Shown here one piece after another: positions 55,246 to 64,000 of a stretch of 64,000 nt of DNA. Source of the stretch: Simmondsia chinensis (lineage: Eukaryota; Streptophyta; Magnoliopsida; Caryophyllales; Simmondsiaceae); assembly GCA_018398585.1 (NCBI GenBank), contig JAGTTD010000008.1, forward strand, positions 3,794,501-3,858,500. Reading direction: 5' to 3'. Within the stretch, counting starts at the first letter, position 1. The number at the start of each line of letters is the position of its first letter. Under the pieces are notes generated by a model. The model was not told where the DNA came from, ran no database searches, and worked only from the letters and a program-made list of their open reading frames with translations. A program made the position numbers and the translations under genes.

Positions 55246-55690
55246 TTTTTTTTTTTTTTTGATAATTAGTGACATAGTCACGGTACAAAACAGGCAACTT
55301 GACCAAACAAGCCCTGAGTCAACCCGTAAAAGAGCAAGGACCAAAAAGAAACCAAATAAACATGAAGACCAGGAAAAACAAGCAAAACACAATTAGGTAA
55401 GATATCGAACACATGACTGACCAAAAAAAAAAGAAAAATGGGACAATGACGCGCTAAATCTCCTGAAGCAAGGCACTCAGCGAAAGCGAATCAAAGCCAT
55501 CAAAGTTCAGAGCTAGTCTTTTCCCCATCTTCAGTGTGCGCTCCACGGCAAGGATCCTGCCAACATCTTCAACACTGTTGCCCTTTTTGGTCATTTTTCC
55601 TTCCTTCCTTTCACCTCTTCTTCTTCCAATATTTGCAGGCTCAGGTAGTCTCCTCGCACTGCTACCCGGGTCAAAACATTGGCATAACTT
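55246..55690 (-). mobile_element. probable L1-type LINE 3' fragment
   Basis: On the minus strand a 3' UTR-like T-rich tract (CTTTTTGGTCCTTGCTC) and GACTCAGGGCTTGTTTGGTC, then GACTATGTCACTAATTATC, end in a run of A. The same order is found at 61572-61990. A partial frame upstream has no recognised domain. The assignment rests on the poly-A end and shared 3' sequence. Confidence 0.45.
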
Positions 55691-56984
55691 ATTATATTAT
55701 CGTACTTATCTATCACATCAAAATTTTTTGGAAAGAAATGCTCATATTCTTACAAAAATTCATCACATTCCGATATTAGATGCTTACATGATAAAATATT
55801 AGAACCTTACGGTACCTCACTGTAGATATAATGAAATATTAGGGTACCTAGGTAATAAATACTCAAATCTCAGGTTTCGATTAAGGAAAAAAAAGCTCAA
55901 ATCTCAAGTACTTAGGAGATAATTTTTCTATGAAATATTTAAGGATAGATTACAATATTAGCTCCTTGAGATTTGGTATATTAATTTTTAATCCATAAAT
56001 CTTGTAAAATAATTTTTTTGTCCAAAATTTATTAGTTCCTTTAGGTTTGGTATATAAATTTTTAATCCACAATTTTTTTAAAATATTTGTTTAATGCAAA
56101 AGTTACATGTATTTTAGGGTAGTAGTTCAAATGAAGAAGAGTCGGGTGAAAGAGTCATTTATAGACATATACGTCATTATTTGGATTATTTTACTAAACA
56201 TATGTAGTTTTTAGACTTAAACATTATTTCATAAGTTTATAAACTTAAAAAGTAATACATAAAACATCAGGATAATAATGTATAATTCGCCCAAACATGA
56301 AAAAAATCATTTATTTCATAAAAATTCAAACTCAATTTCATTACTCATTTAGATATTAGTACTAAGTTTAATATTATAATCTAATATTTATATAATAATG
56401 CAATAATAATACATCAAAAGTCATTAATTGGCAAAATTGTTGCTCTTTTTTCCTTTTCCATTTATAGGTAAACTGATAATAAATACAATATTAGATAATC
56501 ATTTAAAAAGTTATAACTAGTAATCGCGTAGCAGTAGCGGTGGTACAACTCGGGTTTTGGGAAGAGTTAGGGTTTTCCATAGGCTCTCAAATCATGTTGA
56601 AATTAGGAAAAGAAGTAGAATAAACAACCTAAATATCAGAGTTGTCAGCCTGTCATATACAGAGAGGTTAAATAAATATAATACATGATTGATAAAGTAG
56701 AGTTCTAAAAGAAAAAATGATTATTCTATAGTAGTTTTTATATCTGCTAATGTGTAGCAAGATACTGTTACATTAAGTTAGTGAAGGAATCTCAAATAAA
56801 TACCGTGGCAATATAATCATATTGCCAACATGTGCGTAAAAGTGAAATTCATAATTCAAAAAACAACTGTTTAAGTCATTGCAAACTTAAAAAAGAACCT
56901 ATTTCATCAATCGAGGACAATATTGTTGTTCTTGAGTGAATCCTCAAAGAAGGAGAGTTGCATCACAGCTCTAATGGGCTCTAA
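55691..56984. other. AT-rich intergenic sequence
   Basis: No genes or clear repeats. Repeated phrases TTTGGTATATAAATTTTTAATCCA (about 55975 and 56047) indicate a short tandem duplication. Confidence 0.4.
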
Positions 56985-57113
56985 TGACCTCGGAAACAAT
57001 CTCTCGTCAGGGTTTCACCCTGATGGGGTAAGACTACGTACATCCTTCCCCCCCAGACCCTACGCGAGCGGGAGCCCTTCAAGCACTGGGTTTGTTGTTG
57101 TTGTTGTTGCTGC
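56985..57113 (+). mobile_element. Au/RTE tail copy
   Basis: CTCGGAAACAATCTCTCGTC, CCTGATGGGGTAAGACTACG, ACCCTACGCGAGCGGGAGCC and AAGCACTGGGTTTGTTGTTG. No head visible. Confidence 0.82.
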
Positions 57114-57830
57114 TGCTATGAACCAACCAAGGGACGACAAACTAAGGGAATATGATCATAGGTTAAAGAGATTACACTGCTGCTTGTGGCTAAGTGGCAC
57201 ATCAACACATCGCAGTGCCCATGAGGATTGAATCTTCACCTATATGACCACACAAGTCTTTGCAACACCCAAGTTAGTGTCTGTTTCGAAGAAAAAAATA
57301 TATTATAGGGACGGGGAGAAAATCTTTTACCTGCATCTTGAGGGGATATATATAAATATAAGATAGAGTCAAGCACATCATGTGGGAGGCATGCGTAAGG
57401 TTTTCCAAACTATCATCTTAACAAGTGACCCGAATAGTTTTGTGTGACGTAACTCTTCTTGAAGGTTTTCTACAGACCAGCAGGTGTTATATATTTAGTC
57501 ATTTAGGCATCTTTATTAAGATGACCTAAATGATCGGGCATAGCAATTTACGCCGCCAAAAGGACTTAGGTGACTAGGGTTAGTTTGGACATAAAATGAT
57601 CATTTTTTATGGACAAGTTATATTAGGTGTTTTATTAATTTTTTGAGGGATAAAATTGCTATATGAGCCTGAAAACACGACTAAAATGCAGTCTGCATAA
57701 GTAAAATATGTAAAAATATATGACTTAAATACCCTTGAAAATAATTTTAAAAATATATTTTACTTGGCAAATATTTTTTTTATATGCATAAAATGTCCCT
57801 GAATGAAATGAAAACAAATAAATATAAAAA
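57114..57830. other. intergenic, no gene seen
   Basis: Between the tail copy and the tRNA. No domain-bearing frame. Short purine-rich stretches only. Confidence 0.4.
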
Positions 57831-57901
57831 GCCCCCAGCGAGGATCGAACTCGCGACCTTTCGCTTACGAAGCGAACGCACTACCACTATGCTATGGAGG
57901 C
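57831..57901 (-). tRNA. tRNA-Thr (anticodon CGU)
   Basis: The minus strand folds as a complete cloverleaf: acceptor GCCTCCA with TGGGGGC (one G-U pair), D arm GCAT-AGTGGTA-GTGC, anticodon stem TTCGC/GCGAA with loop TTCGTAA (anticodon CGT), five-base variable region AGGTC, T arm GCGAG-TTCGATC-CTCGC. The length is 71 nt without intron. A T5 run directly downstream on the minus strand can terminate pol III. Confidence 0.93.
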
Positions 57902-58822
57902 GTTTGTTGGCCTTTAACGCCTATAATATTAATTTAATAAAAAATATTTCTGTGTGCTTATAGTACTGTTATTTTTTTTCCTGCGCAAGTTAATTGCACG
58001 GATAAAATATTATTCTTTTTAAAAGCGAGGAGGTTTTGTGAGTGCTTTTATTTGTGAATAATTTTTTTATTTTTGAAGCAAAGGACAAGGTGTCTTTTTT
58101 TTTTTTTTTTTTTTTTTTTTGTAATTTACCCTAATTTTTAGTCATGTATAGTTATTGATTAAAAGTGAAACGGATGTGTGTTGCCGATGAGGAACCCGGT
58201 TATCCATTAAACTCCAGTTTATGCAGCGACTCATACACTAGAGGGGCCAATTAAGTTAGGGATTTCTCAAGGAGAGGTTTAAGGAGGAATCAAACTCTAG
58301 ATCTTTTGGCACAAAGCAATGCTCTATCCTCTAACTTGCCCTCTACCACTGAAGCAAGGCCATGGTGCATGAAATTGATGTGTGTTGTTTTTGAAAAAAC
58401 CATACTAGATGTTATAGTAAAAATCTGTTATGCATAGACTAAATTTACTTTTGCTCACAACGATGTGCACTAATGTGCATTTGTTGTTTTCAGGATATGA
58501 ATTAATATTTGTTAGTTGTACGATATTCTTCCGTTTATTACAATATTTGGTCATCCCCTTTAAGCTTTCACTTAGTGTTTATCGGTTGTGATGAAGCACC
58601 TAAATTAGGGGATTGATGCAATCGATGTAATGATGTTAAATTTTGAATTGTATTTTTATGTTGGGATGGGTTTAGGTGTCTAACTGATGACTCTTTTTGT
58701 CTCTTACTTGGGTCTTTGCCTTGGTACCCGTTTCGCTCTTCCATGGCATTTCGGTTTGTTCGACGATCCTATGAGGTCTACATTCTATGTCATCTTTAAC
58801 AGGTAGGGAAAAAATTAGATGT
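57902..58822. other. intergenic and possible 5' flank of copia-3
   Basis: Contains a T run of about 28 (58094-58121). A TTTAACA at 58797-58803 could be the end of a decayed 5' LTR, but it does not match the LTR at 60630 and stands 19 bp from the primer-binding site. No gene seen. Confidence 0.45.
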
Positions 58823-58857
58823 TGGTATCAGAGCCCTATTTATTTCTATTTGATACT

Positions 58858-59952
58858 ATGACGTCCGCAATTAGATCCGAAGTTGAGAAGTTTGGTGGTC
58901 AAGGGAGCTTCAACTTATGGTAGGTTCGCGTTAAGGGCCTCTTGACTCAAAGCGGCTTGAAGAAAGCTTTAGATAGGAAAGAGAAGAAATCAGAGAATTC
59001 GACAGAAGGACAGTGGGAGGAGTTAGATGACAAGGCACTCACAGCAATTCAGATGTGTCTTACCGATGATGTTTTGACATAAGTTCTGGAAGTGAAAACT
59101 GCTAAGGAGTTGTGAGAGAGATTGCAGGATATGTTCTGTTTCAAGTCCGTCTCCAACAAACTCGCAGTTAAGCGCCGGTTATTCATGTTTTGTATGTCAA
59201 AAGGTACGTCACTTAAGAATCACGTCAATGAATTTAATTCAATTATTCAAAATTTGAAAGAATTGGATGATGTTCCTAAGGATGAAGATTAGGAAATGTT
59301 GTTATTACGTTCTCTCTCTACTTCATATAAGGGTTTTGTTGAAAGTATGATTTATGGTGGTAGACAAACCATATCTGTTGATGAAGTTAAAAGAAACCTA
59401 CTGAGTAAAGAACGAGTAGATAGAGAATTATCTGATTCTGTTTATAACTCAGGTAATGGTTTATTTGTGAGAGAGAGAACCGAGTATGATCATAGTGGAA
59501 GCAAGTCTAAGTCTAAGCATCAAGACCTAACTTGTAACTACTGTCATAAGAAAGGGCACATTAAGAAAGATTGTTACAAGCTTAAGAGAAAACTTGAAGC
59601 AGATAACAGGTCTGACCAGATATCCATAGTAGCTAGTGTTATGGATGATGAGATTGATGGTAATCTACTGTCTGTGTCTGAACCTCAGTCCAGTTTGAGA
59701 GATAGTTGGATTTTGGATTCGGGTTGCTCCTATCATGTATGTCCCAACCGGGATTGGTTTTCCACGTACGAGTTCGTTCGAGGTGGAGTTGCTTTGATGG
59801 GTAGCGATACTTCATGCAAAGTTTTGGGTATAGGAACAATTCGTTTTAGGATGTTCGATGGCACTATCAGGGTTTTGAGCGATGTTCGTCATGTTCTTGA
59901 TTTGAAAAGGATTCTCATCTCTTTAGGTACTCTTGAGTCTAAAAAGGCATAG
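58858..59952 (+). pseudogene. copia gag-protease frame with four stops
   Basis: A single frame from MTSAIRSEVEKFGGQGSFNL to the stop at 59952. In-frame stops follow FNL-W, DDVLT, AKEL and PKDED; the last 218 codons are open. It shows a gag UBN2-type region (NHVNEFNSIIQNLKELDD), a CCHC knuckle ([14 protein letters not shown], about 59535-59576) and a protease site [18 protein letters not shown]. All four stops can be explained by one transition each from Gln or Trp codons. Confidence 0.88.
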
Positions 59953-60616
59953 ATACACAGCTGAAGGTGGAGTTTTGAAGGTCGTTAAGGGTGCTTTGAC
60001 AGTTATGAAAGGCAGAAGGGTAGGTACTTTGTATGAGCTTGTCGGTTCCACAGTTGCTAGATCTGTTGCAACATCTTCATCATCGTTGTTGTTGATAGAA
60101 CCAGAGATCACAAATTTGGGACGTTTGAGATTGGATCATGCAGGTGATAGGAGTCTGTCGGAGCACAGAGTGAGGGGCTCTTTGTGTGGTCAGTCTACAG
60201 GACTAATATTCTGTGAACAAGGGCTTTAGGGGAAGCAGAAAGGTTTTCGCTTCAAATAATTCATGACGAGTAGAGATGTTACGTTTGATGAGTCTTGGTT
60301 ATTGTCTCCACAGATGATGTCATCAGTTGATTGTGATTCAGATCAGATGAGTAACCCAGAGAGAGTTCAGTTTCAATTGAGTAACATAGTTCAGTAATAG
60401 GTAGCTGTTTCAGATAATGTGTCAAGAGCCAATTCAGAGAAGAAGAAGATTGGCATTGCTGAAAACCTCTCAAATATGTTCACTCAGTTACTACCTAGTA
60501 GGAAGTTCAAGCTTCGCACGGACTCCGTTAGGTTTTTTATTTTGTCTAGATAACCTCGTGCGTGGGGTGTTTAGTGAAGAAGGTAAAGGAAATTATTTTA
60601 TGTATGTAATTTGAGC

Positions 60617-60629
60617 CAAGGTGGAGATT
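60617..60629 (+). other. polypurine tract
   Basis: CCAAGGTGGAGAT-type purine stretch directly before TGTTAG. Confidence 0.75.
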
Positions 60630-61146
60630 TGTTAGGATTATATCTCAAATTACTTATTTTAAATTTATGGGTTGCGGAGGGGTCACTGATCGATCGGGAG
60701 GGAAGCCCGATCGATCGAGGTGATTTAAGTGAATTTTTTGTATTTAGGCCGCAAGAGGGCCGATCGATCAGGACCTTCCTTAGCCCGCGATTATAAATAT
60801 TGGGCTAGGGTTTCTGTTTTCATGATCCAAATCAAGAGTGAGGTAGCCGCACGTCTAGAGAGAAATCCTACGAGAGTTAAGAAAAAGTGGTTTGTAATTC
60901 TTTCATATATCTCGTCAAGAGAAAGTGTCGTTGTAATTCTTCCGTTAAGTTCAATAAAGAATCTCCATCTCTACCCGTAGTTTTCTCCCCTCTCGATTGT
61001 AGAGGGGTTTCCAAGTAAATCCTTGTGGGCTTGTGTTTGTTCTTTCTTTCTCATGTATTTGTTTACTTCTTGTTTGTGTGAGTCATATTATTTGAATCGA
61101 ATCAAGCTATCTGGGTTTACGCTTTCGCATCAAGATTTTCCTAACA
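60630..61146 (+). repeat. copia LTR (517 bp)
   Basis: Starts TGTTAGGATTATATC and ends TTTTCCTAACA. It contains a TATA-like GATTATAAATATTGGG (about 60789) and a CAATAAAGAATC polyadenylation-like signal (about 60950), giving plausible U3-R-U5 order. In U3 the word GATCGATC is present three times, two of them as an 11-bp inverted repeat. Confidence 0.88.
60688..60770 (+). promoter_or_regulatory. GATCGATC inverted repeat in LTR U3
   Basis: GATCGATCGGG (60688-60698) pairs with CCCGATCGATC (60706-60716) over 11 bp with a 7-nt loop. A third CCGATCGATC lies at 60760-60769, about 30 bp before the TATA-like element. Confidence 0.6.
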
Positions 61147-61149
61147 AAT

Positions 61150-61161
61150 TGGTATCAGAGT
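61150..61161 (+). other. second primer-binding site after the LTR
   Basis: TGGTATCAGAGT follows the LTR end by three bases. A PBS normally follows a 5' LTR, so this LTR also acts as the start of a second, now truncated, element. Confidence 0.75.
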
Positions 61162-61571
61162 ATATCAGATTTGTTAAGATTCATCACAATAACAATTTCT
61201 ATGTCCCCTTCCATTTGAATCCCATTGAAGGTAGTATTCAAACATAACAAAGAACTTCCTTAGCTGTCGTTGCCTTAGCAACCACAATGGAGGCCTTTCC
61301 CAAATTTCTTGTACATGTTGCAATGAACTATCCTGCCTGATCTCTAATGACGAATCCTGATGCTGCCAAATCTTTGTTATGAGGTCCATTAAAATTGACT
61401 TTTTCATATTTTAAGCCTGGACTCTTCCATTATTAAGGATTTCACATGTAAGTTTACTAGAGTCCCACATAGGAGTCGTGTGAGAGAATACATCAATATA
61501 AGCCTAGTGTGTTACTCCACCTAATGTCAATTGATTTTTTGATGGAATCCTACTTGGGTTTATATGTTTTT
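61162..61571. other. truncated element interior and dispersed repeat
   Basis: About 100 bp of leader follow the PBS and then unrelated sequence. 61440-61571 is a copy of the dispersed repeat (GAGTCCCACATAGGAGTCG, CACCTAATGTCAATTG). Confidence 0.5.
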
Positions 61572-61990
61572 TTAGATAATTATCAGCATAGCCGAAGTAC
61601 AGATAGGCCACTCGACAAAGCGAGGCCTGAGTCACCTCGTAAATAGTAGTGGGTACAAAAAAGGATCCAAATCAAACAAGGATAAAAAAAACACACACAC
61701 AAAAAAAAAAAAAAATAGGGAAAGCGCTAGAAAATAACAAAAAAAACATGAAACAGGGAAAGCAGGCAGAGACCAGAACAAGAAGGGTAGCAGATGGAGA
61801 CGAAGCAGAGACACACACAGCACCACCTCGCAGAAGACAAACAAAGACCTAGAAGAGGGTGGAGGACAGGAGGGGAACCCCCCCCCCCCCCCCCCCCCCC
61901 CGATGCAAGCAAGGAACCCGACAAGAGATCGAACCGAACAAGAGGGGTATCGAGCCAACATCACAGGAAAGGGGAAGAAAATCCAGCTTG
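61572..61990 (-). mobile_element. probable L1-type LINE 3' fragment
   Basis: Minus-strand TGACTCAGGCCTCGCTTTGT, TCGAGTGGCCTATCTG and ATGCTGATAATTATC parallel the copy at 55246-55690. It is C/T-rich on the minus strand and includes a C24 run on the plus strand (61878-61901). Confidence 0.45.
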
Positions 61991-62224
61991 GTGGGTGAAA
62001 AATGACGAGTCATCTGGGGGCCTCTTGAGGTATTACATCGTCTGGGGGAGTGTCAATTAGAGGTAGGTCATGTAGTTTACATCAACGAAACAACACATCT
62101 GGATCCAACTACATCGGTACTGGGGGAAGACTGGCACTGGCACTGGAATGGAACCGATCTTGGGACGGGTCGTTTGGAACCGGGTCAACAAGGGGACCCA
62201 GGCATGAAAGGGGAAAAAAACGGG

Positions 62225-62420
62225 GGAAAAAGAGGGTGGAACTTATATGTTGATCTCATATATGCAATCAATGTGAGCCAGGCCCAAAGGCTCAGTGAAA
62301 TTTAATATGGTCCTCAAACCAATTGGTCAAACGTGGAGTAACTAAGTTTATATGTTGATTTCTTCATTCTCACAGCCCTTATGTGAAATTCACATTAGAC
62401 TCACATGTAAAATTCTTATA
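62225..62420. repeat. dispersed repeat copy
   Basis: CTTATATGTTGATCTCATATA, GTGAGCCAGGCCCAAAGGCTC and GTGAAATTCACATTAGACTC, shared with copies at 18900, 21815 and 63645. Confidence 0.5.
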
Positions 62421-62589
62421 TCCATCTCATTCACCCGACCTAGAAATTTTTAGGGTATGAATCCTTTCCAAGGAACACAACAAAACAATTTACATTAATC
62501 CTTTATGAGATCTGGGGTTTTTCTTGTCATAGAATTCATACAACTTTGACATCAATCAGCAACCTATTATGCCATTCTATCATGAATTA

Positions 62590-62902
62590 GCCTGCACGGA
62601 TTAAGGTTATAATCGTTGCGCTTTTAGTGTGGAGCCTGGTTTTATATTATTTTGGGCCCAGGTCGAGTTTCAAGCTCGTGTTAGTGACTTCAGCTAAAAA
62701 ACGAGGGTTTCATGTGTGTGACTATTAGGGTTTGAGAGAGGAGAGTTACGAAAACCCCTTGTAACAATTCCAAAGTAATAAAATTCTTCATACAACTCTG
62801 TGGTCGTAGGCAATTTTTTCCTAATCACGTAGATATGTGCGTATGATTTTTATTTTCTCATCGAATTTTCATTATATTTAATTATTGTATTTCTTAACAA
62901 TG
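62590..62902 (+). repeat. possible solo LTR
   Basis: A GTAATAAAATTCTTC polyadenylation-like block, then CTGTGGTCGTAGGCA, then a T-rich U5-like end TATTTCTTAACA at about 62890-62901 are typical of copia LTRs. The left boundary is uncertain and no target duplication was found. Confidence 0.4.
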
Positions 62903-63019
62903 ATAGCTAGGGTTACTAGAGCTTCCTTGAAACTGTCATTTCTCTCCTTTCAAATATGTAGGCTAGTAAAATGAACCCAATCCATTCCTCCTTTGCCTTA
63001 CCTCCCCTACAACTTCTCA

Positions 63020-63545
63020 GCCCTCGTTTGGTATGTAGAAAGTAAATACAAAAAAATTATAAAAAGTATAGATTTTGGCTCTTATTTGGTTGGCAAAAAG
63101 TAGATATAATGTAGGATGCAGAAATTGCTCTTTCAAATTGCAGAAAGTAACTTACCTAACCTCCCCTAAGGAAGTTATAAATCATTGTTTTTAATTATTA
63201 AAGGAGAGCTACTTAGGAAAGTTCTCTTGGGACGGCTGGCCCAACAAGGACAGTACGAAGTCTCTCAGATCACGTTAGTCTACATATTGTCTAGAGTATC
63301 CTCCTTATTGTAAAGTCAAAGGCCATTATAGTCTTTTCCCTTTTCACTCAAAGCTCTATAAATAGAGCCAACTATTGTACTTTTTACTCATTCAGCAAAA
63401 GTCTTTTCTTTGCTTTTACTATCATATAACTAAGGAAGTTCTATCTCACATCCTGACAATCAAACATATTTTATCTACTTCATAAAAAATTGACATAGAA
63501 ATAGGAGTTTCCCAAATCTAGCTATTCCTAGTACCTACTAAAAAG
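63020..63545. mobile_element. MITE related to 41995-42318, split by an LTR-like insert
   Basis: GCCCTCGTTTGGTATGTAG, TTGGCTCTTATTTGGTTG and CCTGACAATCAAACAT align in order with the MITE at 41995. Between them lies foreign sequence (about 63217-63427). The right terminal repeat is missing. Confidence 0.65.
63217..63427 (+). repeat. possible solo LTR inside the MITE
   Basis: The insert has TGGGACGGCTGG at its left, a TATA-like CTCTATAAATAGAGCC (63352-63367), ACTCATTCAGCAAAAG and CTATCA at its right, the organisation of a short LTR. The bases beside it (AGGAAAGTTCT, AAGGAAGTTCT) are similar, but a clean 5-bp duplication was not found. Confidence 0.5.
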
Positions 63546-63644
63546 AGGGTTAACCTCTTCCCGATCTTGCCCAATATGCAAAAAAATAAAATAAAAAATA
63601 AAAAAATCCATGAATATCTCTCTTAAACAGGTCATCCATAGTTG

Positions 63645-63800
63645 TGTAAAGGATTCCACATAAGAGTCTAGTGAGAATTCACATTAGAGTTGCAATAGAA
63701 AATAGATCAATATACAAGTCTACTAGACTACCCTACTTACTTATAGATCTCGCATATGCTAATTCCGTGAGTCAGGCCTAAAGGCTCGATAAAATTAACA
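63645..63800. repeat. dispersed repeat copy
   Basis: TTCCACATAAGAGTCTAGTG, AGATCAATATACAAGTC and CAGGCCTAAAGGCTCGATAA, the clearest short member of this family. Confidence 0.5.
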
Positions 63801-64000
63801 AGTTGCCTGCCCTTTAAAGAGCACTTGCCACAAGAAGATCTTAATTTTGGGATGCGGATGCATATTCCAAATCCAACATATAAAACCATTAGTTTCTGTC
63901 CCTCCAATCCAAGTTATATGTTGAATTCTAGTATCTAAGTATTTTACATTGTATTTTGCATTTTGTGATGTAAATACTTAGCATTAAATTATGTGTAGTT

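Larger units (their letters stand above)
58823..61146 (+). mobile_element. decayed Ty1/copia element 3 with deletion and 3' LTR
   Basis: Primer-binding site TGGTATCAGAGC at 58823-58834; gag-protease frame 58858-59952 with four internal stops; then a pre-integrase remnant in another frame (YTAEGGVLKVVKGALTVMKG, TLYELVGST, about 59950-60060) and, after a deletion that removed the integrase core, the SRDVTFDES motif that normally follows integrase (about 60270). The polypurine tract at 60617-60629 and LTR at 60630-61146 follow. RT and RNase H are absent. The layout resembles TNT1-type copia elements. Confidence 0.88.

Noticed and set aside
58250..58370. degenerate tRNA-like segment
   Set aside because: A B-box-like GATCTAGAGTTTGATTC can be read on the minus strand, but no cloverleaf or SINE tail could be built.

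Overview
This window is repeat-rich plant nuclear DNA, probably from a eudicot. The evidence is spliced genes with GT-AG introns and plant-type products, Ty1/copia and Ty3/gypsy retrotransposons primed by initiator tRNA-Met, an endogenous caulimovirid, PIF/Harbinger-like MITEs, and many SINE copies with the Au-type 3' tail. The genus cannot be fixed from the sequence.

Layout. (1) 1-16000 is a nest of decayed elements: a minus-strand Ty1/copia element (1-6088) whose reverse transcriptase is split by a deleted chromovirus-type Ty3/gypsy remnant; a MITE (6094-6706); a broken endogenous pararetrovirus (about 6710-9656); and a second copia-related element with a complete 1121-bp LTR (9657-10777), a mostly non-coding interior and a truncated second LTR (15051-15977). 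(2) 18149-26714 (+) is a complete 12-exon gene for a 612-residue purple acid phosphatase of the PAP27 type, with SINE and MITE copies in its introns. (3) 27100-33600 is intergenic, with two 5S-rRNA-headed SINEs, long-inverted-repeat elements, a TRIM and a tandemly duplicated putative 5' UTR exon. (4) 34173-37921 (+) is a gene of unknown function with a cysteine-rich C-terminus and a candidate in-frame cassette exon that adds a second cysteine-rich block. (5) 38900-44100 is a graveyard of SINE and RTE-LINE fragments. (6) 44787 to about 53790 (-) is a complete eight-coding-exon G3BP-like gene (NTF2 plus RRM plus RGG tail) with a 4-kb 5' UTR intron holding an RTE LINE. (7) 57831-57901 (-) is a tRNA-Thr(CGU). 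(8) 58823-61250 (+) is a decayed copia element with an LTR that is followed by a second primer-binding site. (9) 61250-64000 holds further repeat debris.

The most interesting theme is the non-LTR system. At least three copies carry a 5S rRNA-derived head joined to an Au-type tail, and that tail is also the 3' end of the RTE-type LINE at 50464-52297. Target-site duplications bracket the complete head-plus-tail units. This suggests a composite SINE family mobilised by the LINE through a shared 3' end. The second item of interest is the symmetric 285-nt cysteine-rich cassette in the gene at 34173-37921.
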